From the NCBI GenBank assembly GCA_016290335.1, contig JAEETM010000005.1, positions 17,814-81,813 on the forward strand: a DNA stretch of 64,000 nt, written 5' to 3'. The notes beneath the pieces are model-generated. The model saw only the letters and a program-made list of their open reading frames with translations, was not told where the DNA came from and made no database searches. Both the position numbers and the translations under genes were made by a program. This document shows positions 1-9,956 of the stretch, piece after piece. The DNA comes from Treponema sp. (GTDB lineage: Bacteria; Spirochaetota; Spirochaetia; Treponematales; Treponemataceae). Each line of letters begins with the position of its first letter. Positions within the stretch are counted from its first letter, which is position 1.

Positions 1-3000
1 ACAACAGCAGACAAGTTTGTAGTTATGAATCTTGTTCCTCTTAATACAGTCGATTCAAACAGTCAGCCTGTTGAAAATACACTTACAGCAACTCAGATTC
101 CCGAAGGAACCTGGTACTTGTGGGTTAAGGCAAAAGATAAAGCTGGCAACGTAACCCCTGATGCAACAATAACTGCAAACAGACGTAAAATTATTGTAGA
201 TAAATCTAATCCAACGTTAACTGTAACTAACAGTTTGAATGAAACTGGAACAAATCCTATTTATGGGGATGTAACAGATTCCGGTTATACTGTAAGCGGT
301 ACTATTAGTGATACAAATGCACTCGCTGTAACTGATGAAAGTGAAGATGAAAATGATAGAGTTTATGCAATTGAGATTAAGGTTGAAGGAGTTACTGCAA
401 CTACAATTGCAAGTTCTGCATTAGAAGGTACAGATGGTACAGTCTGGTCATACACAATTCCAAAAGCTTCTATTCATGAAAATGGACTTACAGAAATTGA
501 AATAATTGCAAAGGATATTGTTGGAAAGACAACTTCAAAGAAATATACTGTTTATTATGATATAAATGATCCTGAACTGGAAGTTACAGCACCTGTTAAT
601 GACGAACAGATTGGTAATGGTTCAGACGGAAAAGCAAACAAAATCATTAAGGGAACTATACGTGATGAAGGTTATGGACTTGCAAAACTTGAGTTTAAAC
701 TTAAGAATAGTTCTGGTTCAATTGTAAAGGATAGTTCAAATAAAGATATTTCAGGTTACTGGTCGAATATAGCATCTGATGAAACAAACAATTATCCAAT
801 TAAGATAAAGGGTGAACAGTGGTTCTATGCCGGTCAACCAGATGAAAATGGTTTAACTGGAAATACAGCTTTAACAATTCCTCTTGGGACAAATGAAGGT
901 ACACTCTATCTTGAAGTTACAGCTACTGAAATTGGAGCTTCAAATCTTCCAGAAACTTCGCCAGTTACAAGACCTGAAAGCTTTGAACGAAATGGTATTA
1001 CAATTCAGACTGTAACATTCTTCTACGACGCTTCTGAACCAAATATCACAGAAAGTGGTTCTGTAAGCAGAATTACAAATACAGACTTTGTACTCATTGG
1101 TACGGCTTATGATACAAACCAGCTTTCTAAGATTGAAATTAAGCAGGGTGGTGTTCTGAAGGCTACAACAGCTGATGGTTCTATAACATTTAAGGCAAGC
1201 TCTGCTGAAGATGCAGCTGCTGTTACTTTAGCTTCTGCAACATCGGATTCTGCAAAGGGAACCTGGAAAGCTACATTCGATGCAGATGATTATGAAGATG
1301 GCAGCTATCAGTTCAACATAACAGCTACAGATATTTCTGGAAAAATGACAACTGTCACAAGAACTATCCAGATGGATAAGACTGCACCTGCAAACATTTC
1401 TCCTTCTGTTACTACAAGTGGAACTGAACTCAATTCAAAGAATTGGTACAACTCACGTGCAATTGCAATCTCTGTAACTGCATCAGATACAAACGGCTCT
1501 GGAGTAAGTTCAGCAGATTATACACTCGACGGTCCTTCTGCACAGGATAGAAGCTGGACAAATATTCCTAATAACGGGGAAGCTTTTGTCGGCACTGTAA
1601 ACTTACCTGCAGACGGCGAAAACACCTTCTATGTACGAGTAAAGGATGTTGCAGGAAACTATGGTTATAATGACACCGGTGTAAAGGTTTACATAGATTC
1701 TGCAGCTCCTGCTTCTGCAACAGTTGCAAGTGTAGATGGTGTTGCAGCTGGTGATGGTGAAAACCAGTTTGGCGGAACAAAGCTTACAAACGGAAGTTCA
1801 AATATAGCCTTTACAATGACAGCTGCTGATTCAGGAACTGTAGGAACAAATGCAACTGGTATAGACAGCATAAAGATTATTAAGGTTGGAAATAATACTC
1901 TTGAAGGAAACGCTCAGATTAATGTAACTGAAACCGCTGGTGTATTGGGAGCAACAATTCCAAAAACATCTGTTACTACTTCCGGTGGTGTTATTGCAAG
2001 AGTAACCGATAAGGTTGGAAACTCTTACGACTTTACACTGTTCCAGATTCAGTTTGATAACAAGTATCCTAAAGTAACAATAAGTAATATTGCTGATGCC
2101 GATACTTCTGTAACAGGAACTCAGATAAACGGTATAACAACAATTAGCGGTACTGCATCTGATGATCAGACTCTGGCATCTGTAAAACTGCAGTACTCAA
2201 AGAAAACCGGTGAAACAACATGGTCTGACTGGGCTGATACAGGCTTAACAAACCAGGGAACAATTTACAGCTGGAGCTTTAAGGTAGATACAACTCAGTC
2301 TCCTTATTCTGACGGCGACACTGTAAGATTCCGTGTACTTGCAACTGATGCAGCCGGCAACGAAGGTAATTCAGGTTCAACAGCATCAGCAATAACAGCT
2401 TCAAATTACAAGGAAGTTGTAATCAGTCAGGATACCGACAGACCTGTAATAAAGATTAATAATCTGGAAATGACAAATCCAGTAGATACAAATTATTACT
2501 GGCTCAAATACGATACAATGTACGGTACAGTTTCTGATGATGATGGAACTGTAGAATCTGTAAAATATAAGGTTCACAGGGCAGTAGAAATTGAAACTGA
2601 ACCGACAGATGACCAGGGCAATTCAACCTGGGAAACAGTTTCTCAGAACTATTATACAAGCTTCACTTGTGAAGATGATGAAGTTGCAACAGGTTCTTTT
2701 GCAGCAGGAACTTATTATACTAAATCTGCATGGTCATCAAATGTTTATAATAACGGTATGTGGGAAATCTCTTCTTTAGGAGATGGACAGACCTGGATTT
2801 ATTTTGAAGTAAAAGATGCAGAACAGCGCACTGCAGAAAAAGTATTCACAAGCAACGCGAACAGTACAACACCGGCATCTTATGGTCCTAAGATTAAGGA
2901 TAGTACCGGAACAGCAAAGCTTGGTTATAGTAATACTCAGAATGATATACTCAAGGTTAAGGTGGATACGGCTGCACCAGAAATCATTTCAGAAAAATAT

Positions 3001-6000
3001 TATCTGAGTCCTTCTGCTGCATATGATGCAGGAACGGCGTGGGGAGATAAAAATAATATTGGAGTTCTTTCTACAACAAAGTGTGGCGGTAAAGATAAGT
3101 TCCTGTACATCAGGGTAGAAACCCGCGACAGCAACGGAATTAATACAGAAAGAACTGCAATAAAGTTTAATAATACAGCTGCAACAACAACAGCAGACGG
3201 GGACACTCCTAATCCTGTACGTATAATCCAGCAGAATCCGAGTGGCTCTACTGTAGTAACTATAGTACGAATTGACCTTTCTCAGTTTAGTTCCGGCACA
3301 AACAATTTTGCTATAGATCTTTACGATAATGCAGGCAAGTCTACAAAAGATACAAAGAGTATTCTTATAGATAATACAGCTCCTGAATTAATGGTTAGCA
3401 ACTATACAGCAGGCGTTATGCTTTATGGTTCAAACAATAATTCATTCCGTCTCTATCAGAATGGCGATAGTGATATTTCCAAGTTCTATTTCTATGTAAC
3501 AGATAATTCTGATTTTGCACCTGTTTATAATTCTGCAAGCAATACCTATACCGGCTTTACAGAAATGGATGATCAGAAAGTAGGTACTACAACTACCGTT
3601 TTCTTTGACGGCGGAACAACAAGTGCAGTGGAATATCACGCTCCTAAGTTCTATAACATAATTCAGGCGCTTACAGGAAAATCTGATGATCAGATGCTTG
3701 CAAGTGATGATCCTGTTCCGTTATGGTTCTGGTTCTATGCTGTGGATGATTTGGGTAATGCCTCTGTTCCAAGTGCAGAAACAAGATTTGCATTTAATGT
3801 ATTCCCTAACGGCGATAAGCCAAGAATTGATATTACTTATCCTGCAAGAAAACAGGCCGACCAGAATGCACCGGTTTCTGTTGGCGGTACAATAAGAGTA
3901 ACAGGATATACAGAAATATCTACAGATACAGTTGATGCAGTTTATATACAGATTGATCCAACTTATGATTATTCAGATTCAGACAACCTGGATGGAGATG
4001 CATTTAATGAAGCGGGCTGGAAGGCTGAGCTTGAAACTGCAATTTCCGGAAAGAATGTAAGCTATTCAATAGTAGATTTGCGTGGTGAAAATCTCTATGG
4101 CACTGATATACCGGCAGATTCTCCTTACCGTTATGCAATTAAAGCTTCTGGAACTGTAAACTGGAGCTTTAACTTGAACTCAAGGCAGGAGGTTAATACT
4201 AATGATAATCATGTTGCAATAAGAGCCTTTGCTGTAAGTTCAACAAATCATAAGATAAGTGAACCTGTAACTCACGTTGTTAAGATTGATGCAAATGCAC
4301 CTCTTATTGGAAATACAAAGCCTCTGGAGCTTGTAAAATATGAAAATGCAGATGGAACAGGTAATATAGTTGCACGCCAGGTATATGCAACAGATATGTA
4401 TCTTAAAGGAAAATGGTACCTTGAAGGTTCTATTGAACACGAAAGTGGAATAAAAACTGCAACCTGGTCTTATTCTGACTTTGAAGGAAATACCTGGGTA
4501 GCAAAATCAGAAAATATTGTTGATGAAAATACGATTACTTCAGGTAAAGTAGCAATTAATTCAATATCATCATCAACCTCTTACAAGAACTATAACTTTA
4601 AGCTTCCTGTTGGTTTTGATGGTGATGATTGTGGAACACTTAATTATACTCTTGTTATAACAGATGGTCGAAGTAATGGGGCTCAGAGTGTTGAAGAAAA
4701 AATCAGAATTAATTATGACAACAGACCTCCTGTTTTAAATATAAGCAATATTCCTAGCAAAATTGAGCAGTCTAATGGAACCTTTACGATTGAAGGAAAT
4801 GTAAATGAAAGTGGAGCCGGCCAGTCTGGATTCAACAGAGTTGCAATGTTCTATACACGGGAAGTTGGCAATTCAGGAACTGTTAATCTTGTTGACCCTA
4901 TGCTTGACAGCGAACAGAGCGGTACTGCAAATTACGAGCCTGTAACAGATCTTACTTATTCTTCTATTGAAGCTGGCGGTGATGGTCTGTACTGGCGTAC
5001 TGCTCAGGGAACTCTTGAAAATAATGAAATTACTCTTACAACAATTGGCGGAGTTGAAATTGCAAATGTAACAAACTTTGCCAAGATAATTCGTAACGGC
5101 GGACTCTGCAAGATAAACGATGTAATTTACAGAATATCTAATGTAAATGTTTCTACTAAGAAAATAACAGTTGAAGGTTCTATAGAAAATATCACTGATT
5201 CTGCACCTATGTATTTTGCTGTGGGTGCTTTGATAATAGACCATAAATCTGCAGAAGGTGGTGCTGCTTACGTTGATGATGTTGGTAATACTCAGTATCA
5301 CACAACATCAACTTATAATCCTGCTGGACCTATAGATGCACTGGATAATCTTAAGTTGATTGATGATGATGGTGACCAGATGATTGAAAGTGCAACAAGA
5401 AATGGTACGGCCTACAACTGGTCTGCTTCAATCAATTCAAGCAATATTCACGACGGTGTTGTTACGGCTCATTTTGTTGCCTTTGATAATGCAGGAAACG
5501 TAAGTCAAAAAACTTTCACAGCAACTGTTTCTAATAATGCGCCTAGAATTGCCGGTGTAATATACGGTACAGATTCAAATGGTAATGGGGTATTCGATAC
5601 TAATGAATTGATAAATACATATCATCATTATTATACAAAAGACAATAATATTCAGAATAAGGGAAATGGCTACAATATTGGTAAAAAGAATATTTCTTGC
5701 GTAATTGGAGATAGTAGCAGTGCACTTGTTGTAAAAGGTGATTTAATTGTAAAACCGGAGATTGTTGGTGGTAACGATGGACTTGGTTATACTTATAATT
5801 ATAAAAAAGAGGATGGTGGAACTTATAAGCATAACTTTACTGAATATGCAGGTGTTGGAAATGCAAACGACACAGACATACGAACAGATGTTTTGTCTAT
5901 AACAGTTCCACTTTCTGTATTCTTGACTGAAGGAAAAAAAGTAAAACAGGAAGAAGCTCAAGCTATGGAGTTCATCATTTGGGATATGACAGAAGGAACT

Positions 6001-9000
6001 ATTCCTGGAGATACGAGTGGTAGTGCTACTATTACTTTGTGGACAAAGGTTTCTCTTAATGATGAAACAGCACCAGTAAATAAGATTAACCGCTTCCATT
6101 GGGCAAGTACTACAGACAATTCTGTTTATTATGAAGATGGATTTGCAAAGGGTCATATTGAGCTTGAAGCTGATTGGGTAAATGCTCCTGGTTATGTAGA
6201 GAATGCAACAAGCGGTGAATACGATGGAAATCCAAAAGTTTCTGGAATTATTATTCTGGATGGACTTGCAACTGACGAAACTTGTGTAGAACAGCTTTCT
6301 GTTTATATTGCAGGAAATACCGGAAGTATAAATGGTGGTGAAGAAATAGTATTTGCAAAGCGAGATAGAGATGGAGGTAGCAGTACCCGTGGACAGTTTA
6401 TAAATACAAATGCTGTTGAAGGTATTCAGCTCCAGGCCGTAGAAGACACCTTTGACAATACTACTGGTGAAAATACTGTAAAATGGAAGGTTAAAGTAGA
6501 TACTTCTAAGCTTTCAACTGTTGCTGAATCTGATGTAATTATTCGGGCTGGTGCTTACGACAGAGGTTCTCCATCTTTGAGTAATGGTAATGTAGTATAT
6601 CCTGAAACCGGAAATCAATTTGCACCTGCTGGAACCTTAAACAGCACAGGAACCGGAACAGAAAGCTCTCCTCTTACAGCCTTGTATAAGGTAGATGTTG
6701 TACCGTATATTTCTAAAGTAGAAACAAAGCTTTCGCAATCGCTGAAGAGCAGTATAAAAAATGCTTACTCTCGTACAGCTCTTGGTCACTATATTGTCGC
6801 TGTATATCCTAGAGCAGACGAAAATGAAAATGTTACTATTGAAGGCTTTAACTTAGGCAATTCTACATATAAGCCATCGTATAATAATACTGACTTTACA
6901 GTGACTAATGGCAGAATTGAACTTCCTGCTATACAAATTGTGGGTTCGGGTCCTCTTTCTTTAACTGTTAATGGTGTTGAAACTCTGAATAATAAGAATA
7001 ACAACAATGCCTGCGGTTCTTATAGAACAGCTAATACTGAAATTACAGAAGAAAGCTCTTACAGCCTTAAGAGTACATACGCTTACAACCGAATGCCTAA
7101 CGGTACAAGCAACAATCTGCTCACCGACGACGTTGTATTTGATGTCTGGCAGTTGTACAGTGATGCTGCAAAACCGATGAGTGGTGAATTACGCGAACCG
7201 TCTATGAAGATTAACCCTGTAACTGGGCAGGTAGGTTTGGCCTTTGTTAGTGGCCCGGCTGATATTGCAATGGCAGATACAGAAAATAATAATTCTTATA
7301 AACGCTGGCAAAGCAATTATGCAACATATAGTAATATTAGCTTTGCTTATGATACAAATGGTTATGCTCATGCTACAGCTACAGGTTTGGATACAAATCC
7401 AAAGGATAAACATGCAGGTCGATTCTCATATTTTTATAACAAGTGGGGAGAAAGCGGATTAGAGTTTACTGGAAATTATTATGGTCTAAATGCAGTTCGT
7501 CTTGAATCTCTTGCTGTGCCAAAAAAGACAGTCGCAAGAGTGGAAACAAACAATACTTTTACTTATGCAAACTATCTTAAAGGAATTACTCAGTATTATC
7601 AGATTGATAGAGAAGTATTGCCTATAAAAGGAGAGATTCCTGATACTGATTATCTTACAGAGTCAAGATTTTATTCACCATCTTTAGCTGCAATTGTACA
7701 TGAAAATGAAACTTCGGTTTACCTTGCTTATTATGACAGTGTACAGGGGCAGATCAGGTTCAGATATAACAGCAATGTGCCGCAGGAATGGTCTTCAGCT
7801 AATACTTATGAAAAATATATAGTTAATGATGATGGAAGTATAACAGAAGATCCTGATTATCCAACAGAATATTTAACTGGAACAAAACTGGGTACAAATA
7901 GCGATGGAACTTATAAGGATGAGGGAGGTTTCGGAAATAATCTTCATCATGGAAAGAATGATAATGATGATTTTGTAGATAATCTCGGTTATTTTATAAA
8001 AGCAGCTGATTGCGAAGCTTATATGGAAACAAATACAAATCATTTTAGTTTGATTTCCGGTGTTGACTATCAGCAGGGTGATGATGTTGTAGATATAGCT
8101 CCAGGTTCTGAAGATAATAGGCAGGTGTATATAACAGATGAAGATGGTAATTATCCAACAGAAACAACTTTTACGTATCCTACAAGTGGAAAGGAATGTG
8201 AACTTAATTCCAGTCCGTATATAAAATGGTTCCATGCGAACTCGACAAAAGATTCAGAAACGGGTTTACGTGTCTTGAATCAAGGTGTCTTGAGACCTTT
8301 CTTTGTTAGAAATCCTTGGACAGATCAAAATCATCAGGAAGACACGGTTGTATTTGCTTCTAATGATACTGTAAATATAAAACTCAATAAGGTATTAGAA
8401 AACCGTTATGTATTGGATAATTGTCAGAAAATAAATATAGATGGTGTTGGTGATGAATGGGTACTGACATTTGCTGATATGGAACCAGAAGATGTAGATG
8501 CTCTGGTTCAAAGACTTGTTCAGAGTGTAATTGGGGAAAATACAACTGAGAGCGAGTATTTTGATGAGCTTTTTGACAAACTGGATAGTAATCCAAATTA
8601 CAATTTGACAAATGAAACCAAGAAAAAGACAGTACAGGATTCCATAAAAATCCAGAAATGCATACCAACACCAAAAATAACTGAAGTCAAAGAAAAGACA
8701 AATATTCCTGCTTACAAAGGAATCCGCCATAAATCTGGTTATGATACAGGATTACCTGGCTATAAATATGTTGCCATAGATGCAAAGAAAGGTAATTCAG
8801 CTGCGGAAGATACTGTTGTTGCTGTATGGTATGACGGAACAGGTCTGCGTTATGCTTATACTGATAATCCTACAAATCATAAGGACAACAATATATCAGA
8901 CAATAACTTGGACGGTAATGGAAAAGGCTGGAAAGGAAATAAAGTTATCTTTAGCGAAGGTGGCGAACATTGTACTGTTAAGTTTGACCCTGCTGGTGGT

Positions 9001-9597
9001 GTTCACATTGCAGCGTATGGTGATGGCAGCTTGAAGTATGCTTATCTTTCAAGTGTTGATGCCGCTTATAATGAAGCTAACGATTCTGTTATTGTAGATT
9101 CTTACACAATTACTGGTGAAAGATTGAATCTGGATGTAGGTCTTGTTGATTATGAAAAGCCAGACGGAAGCACAGTTACAGTTGCGGTTCCATATATCAC
9201 ATATTACAATGGCACTGCACGTATGCCAACTGTTGCAAGGCTTGTTATTCCACAGAATGGTGTAATGAATTACAAGGCACAGGGTACTAAAACAGTTGAT
9301 GGTTCAGATGTATTTACGGGTAACTGGGAAATTTCTCTTGTTCCAACATCAAGTAAACTTACATCGCAGTATTACGACAAGATGAATATTGGACTCTGGA
9401 AGCATGATGGAAAGATTGTTAGTAGTACTGACAGCAGCTTTACTGTAACAGGTGCAGAAACTGTAGTGACATCAACGAGTAACTCAAGTTCTGGAACAAA
9501 CGGTAATATTTATGGTAATGGTACGGCTAATCCAATTGTAGGTTATGCTATTGAATCAACTGCCGGAACATATCTTGAAACCGCCCAGATGAAGTAA
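1..9597 (+). CDS. Giant Ig-like repeat surface protein, 3' part (5' end outside window)
   Basis: The frame is open from base 1, so the true start lies upstream; about 3198 residues are visible. The product is a chain of Ig-like modules, each opening with a linker of the type (I/V/Y)D-x-x-x-P followed by a strand-rich stretch (for example VDKSNP, MDKTAP, IDSAAP, FDNKYP). Near visible residue 2280 is a TIG/IPT-like stretch (VTIEGFNLGN). The last ~800 residues contain propeller-like strands such as SVYLAYYDS and LRYAYTDNP. Base 1 corresponds to base 21483 of the downstream paralogue, and long stretches are nearly identical between the two. Relative to that paralogue it carries extra sequence near its 3' end. 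The likely role is a cell-surface adhesin or structural protein (inference). It ends in a strong hairpin terminator at 9601. Confidence 0.9.
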   Translation, partial: TTADKFVVMNLVPLNTVDSNSQPVENTLTATQIPEGTWYLWVKAKDKAGNVTPDATITANRRKIIVDKSNPTLTVTNSLNETGTNPIYGDVTDSGYTVSGTISDTNALAVTDESEDENDRVYAIEIKVEGVTATTIASSALEGTDGTVWSYTIPKASIHENGLTEIEIIAKDIVGKTTSKKYTVYYDINDPELEVTAPVNDEQIGNGSDGKANKIIKGTIRDEGYGLAKLEFKLKNSSGSIVKDSSNKDISGYWSNIASDETNNYPIKIKGEQWFYAGQPDENGLTGNTALTIPLGTNEGTLYLEVTATEIGASNLPETSPVTRPESFERNGITIQTVTFFYDASEPNITESGSVSRITNTDFVLIGTAYDTNQLSKIEIKQGGVLKATTADGSITFKASSAEDAAAVTLASATSDSAKGTWKATFDADDYEDGSYQFNITATDISGKMTTVTRTIQMDKTAPANISPSVTTSGTELNSKNWYNSRAIAISVTASDTNGSGVSSADYTLDGPSAQDRSWTNIPNNGEAFVGTVNLPADGENTFYVRVKDVAGNYGYNDTGVKVYIDSAAPASATVASVDGVAAGDGENQFGGTKLTNGSSNIAFTMTAADSGTVGTNATGIDSIKIIKVGNNTLEGNAQINVTETAGVLGATIPKTSVTTSGGVIARVTDKVGNSYDFTLFQIQFDNKYPKVTISNIADADTSVTGTQINGITTISGTASDDQTLASVKLQYSKKTGETTWSDWADTGLTNQGTIYSWSFKVDTTQSPYSDGDTVRFRVLATDAAGNEGNSGSTASAITASNYKEVVISQDTDRPVIKINNLEMTNPVDTNYYWLKYDTMYGTVSDDDGTVESVKYKVHRAVEIETEPTDDQGNSTWETVSQNYYTSFTCEDDEVATGSFAAGTYYTKSAWSSNVYNNGMWEISSLGDGQTWIYFEVKDAEQRTAEKVFTSNANSTTPASYGPKIKDSTGTAKLGYSNTQNDILKVKVDTAAPEIISEKYYLSPSAAYDAGTAWGDKNNIGVLSTTKCGGKDKFLYIRVETRDSNGINTERTAIKFNNTAATTTADGDTPNPVRIIQQNPSGSTVVTIVRIDLSQFSSGTNNFAIDLYDNAGKSTKDTKSILIDNTAPELMVSNYTAGVMLYGSNNNSFRLYQNGDSDISKFYFYVTDNSDFAPVYNSASNTYTGFTEMDDQKVGTTTTVFFDGGTTSAVEYHAPKFYNIIQALTGKSDDQMLASDDPVPLWFWFYAVDDLGNASVPSAETRFAFNVFPNGDKPRIDITYPARKQADQNAPVSVGGTIRVTGYTEISTDTVDAVYIQIDPTYDYSDSDNLDGDAFNEAGWKAELETAISGKNVSYSIVDLRGENLYGTDIPADSPYRYAIKASGTVNWSFNLNSRQEVNTNDNHVAIRAFAVSSTNHKISEPVTHVVKIDANAPLIGNTKPLELVKYENADGTGNIVARQVYATDMYLKGKWYLEGSIEHESGIKTATWSYSDFEGNTWVAKSENIVDENTITSGKVAINSISSSTSYKNYNFKLPVGFDGDDCGTLNYTLVITDGRSNGAQSVEEKIRINYDNRPPVLNISNIPSKIEQSNGTFTIEGNVNESGAGQSGFNRVAMFYTREVGNSGTVNLVDPMLDSEQSGTANYEPVTDLTYSSIEAGGDGLYWRTAQGTLENNEITLTTIGGVEIANVTNFAKIIRNGGLCKINDVIYRISNVNVSTKKITVEGSIENITDSAPMYFAVGALIIDHKSAEGGAAYVDDVGNTQYHTTSTYNPAGPIDALDNLKLIDDDGDQMIESATRNGTAYNWSASINSSNIHDGVVTAHFVAFDNAGNVSQKTFTATVSNNAPRIAGVIYGTDSNGNGVFDTNELINTYHHYYTKDNNIQNKGNGYNIGKKNISCVIGDSSSALVVKGDLIVKPEIVGGNDGLGYTYNYKKEDGGTYKHNFTEYAGVGNANDTDIRTDVLSITVPLSVFLTEGKKVKQEEAQAMEFIIWDMTEGTIPGDTSGSATITLWTKVSLNDETAPVNKINRFHWASTTDNSVYYEDGFAKGHIELEADWVNAPGYVENATSGEYDGNPKVSGIIILDGLATDETCVEQLSVYIAGNTGSINGGEEIVFAKRDRDGGSSTRGQFINTNAVEGIQLQAVEDTFDNTTGENTVKWKVKVDTSKLSTVAESDVIIRAGAYDRGSPSLSNGNVVYPETGNQFAPAGTLNSTGTGTESSPLTALYKVDVVPYISKVETKLSQSLKSSIKNAYSRTALGHYIVAVYPRADENENVTIEGFNLGNSTYKPSYNNTDFTVTNGRIELPAIQIVGSGPLSLTVNGVETLNNKNNNNACGSYRTANTEITEESSYSLKSTYAYNRMPNGTSNNLLTDDVVFDVWQLYSDAAKPMSGELREPSMKINPVTGQVGLAFVSGPADIAMADTENNNSYKRWQSNYATYSNISFAYDTNGYAHATATGLDTNPKDKHAGRFSYFYNKWGESGLEFTGNYYGLNAVRLESLAVPKKTVARVETNNTFTYANYLKGITQYYQIDREVLPIKGEIPDTDYLTESRFYSPSLAAIVHENETSVYLAYYDSVQGQIRFRYNSNVPQEWSSANTYEKYIVNDDGSITEDPDYPTEYLTGTKLGTNSDGTYKDEGGFGNNLHHGKNDNDDFVDNLGYFIKAADCEAYMETNTNHFSLISGVDYQQGDDVVDIAPGSEDNRQVYITDEDGNYPTETTFTYPTSGKECELNSSPYIKWFHANSTKDSETGLRVLNQGVLRPFFVRNPWTDQNHQEDTVVFASNDTVNIKLNKVLENRYVLDNCQKINIDGVGDEWVLTFADMEPEDVDALVQRLVQSVIGENTTESEYFDELFDKLDSNPNYNLTNETKKKTVQDSIKIQKCIPTPKITEVKEKTNIPAYKGIRHKSGYDTGLPGYKYVAIDAKKGNSAAEDTVVAVWYDGTGLRYAYTDNPTNHKDNNISDNNLDGNGKGWKGNKVIFSEGGEHCTVKFDPAGGVHIAAYGDGSLKYAYLSSVDAAYNEANDSVIVDSYTITGERLNLDVGLVDYEKPDGSTVTVAVPYITYYNGTARMPTVARLVIPQNGVMNYKAQGTKTVDGSDVFTGNWEISLVPTSSKLTSQYYDKMNIGLWKHDGKIVSSTDSSFTVTGAETVVTSTSNSSSGTNGNIYGNGTANPIVGYAIESTAGTYLETAQMK

Positions 9598-9600
9598 TTT

Positions 9601-9656
9601 TTCGGGTCAAATCCTGTAATGACAAAGGGACTTGACCCGAATACTTTTCTTTTTTT
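9601..9656 (+). terminator. Rho-independent terminator of the first giant gene
   Basis: A perfect 10-bp inverted repeat (TTCGGGTCAA at 9601-9610, TTGACCCGAA at 9632-9641) is followed by a T-rich tail at 9642-9656. It begins 3 nt after the stop codon. Confidence 0.85.
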
Positions 9657-9673
9657 GCTAAAATCTCAAAAAA

Positions 9674-9712
9674 AACAAGGTTTTAACCTTTAATAACAAG
9701 TTTTTTAACCTT
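9674..9712. repeat. Tandem direct repeat upstream of the giant-gene promoter
   Basis: Two near-identical 17-18-nt copies lie 21 bp apart: AACAAGGTTTTAACCTT at 9674-9690 and a variant at 9695-9712. Copy 1 contains a dyad, AAGGTT-TT-AACCTT. An inverted half (CTTGTT) follows at 9716-9721. The array abuts the candidate -35 at 9720, so it could be an operator. Apart from this, the terminator and the promoter, the 359-bp gap 9598-9956 shows nothing recognisable. Confidence 0.45.
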
Positions 9713-9719
9713 TTTCTTG

Positions 9720-9747
9720 TTGCTTTTTTATATTTCTGTGGTATTAT
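9720..9747 (+). promoter_or_regulatory. Candidate promoter of the 6644-residue protein gene
   Basis: TTGCTT (9720-9725), 16 bp, then TATTAT (9742-9747). A second possible -10, a perfect TATAAT, is at 9779-9784 but lacks a good -35. Either would give a long leader (about 170-200 nt) before the start at 9957. Confidence 0.4.
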
Positions 9748-9956
9748 CATAATGCGGGTTATACTGTAAAAATAGGTGTATAATCTGCCGATAATAAAAT
9801 ATAAATAAAACATAATTAATCGTTTATTCCTACCAAAAGTAATCAAAATAATCCAAAAGTTTAGAGTGAGATAGTTTATCTTATACGGAAATAACCTTCA
9901 AAAACGGGCTGCGCTTGGGGTTCATAGGGCAAAGTCCAGAAAAAAGGGGTGTGTAT

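Noticed and set aside
4873..6156. Long minus-strand open frames inside the giant genes (and similar ones elsewhere)
   Set aside because: They are shadows of the coding strand: cysteine- and histidine-rich, without ribosome sites, and they mirror the plus-strand codons.
9911..9956. AGGGCAAAG-containing leader resembling a cyclic-di-GMP riboswitch core
   Set aside because: Only one short motif fits. The second conserved arm and the receptor-like helix are absent, and there is no room before the start codon.
9915..9956. TTG 9915 as start of the 6644-residue protein
   Set aside because: It would put 14 polar residues before the lipoprotein signal. ATG 9957 has a well-placed ribosome site.
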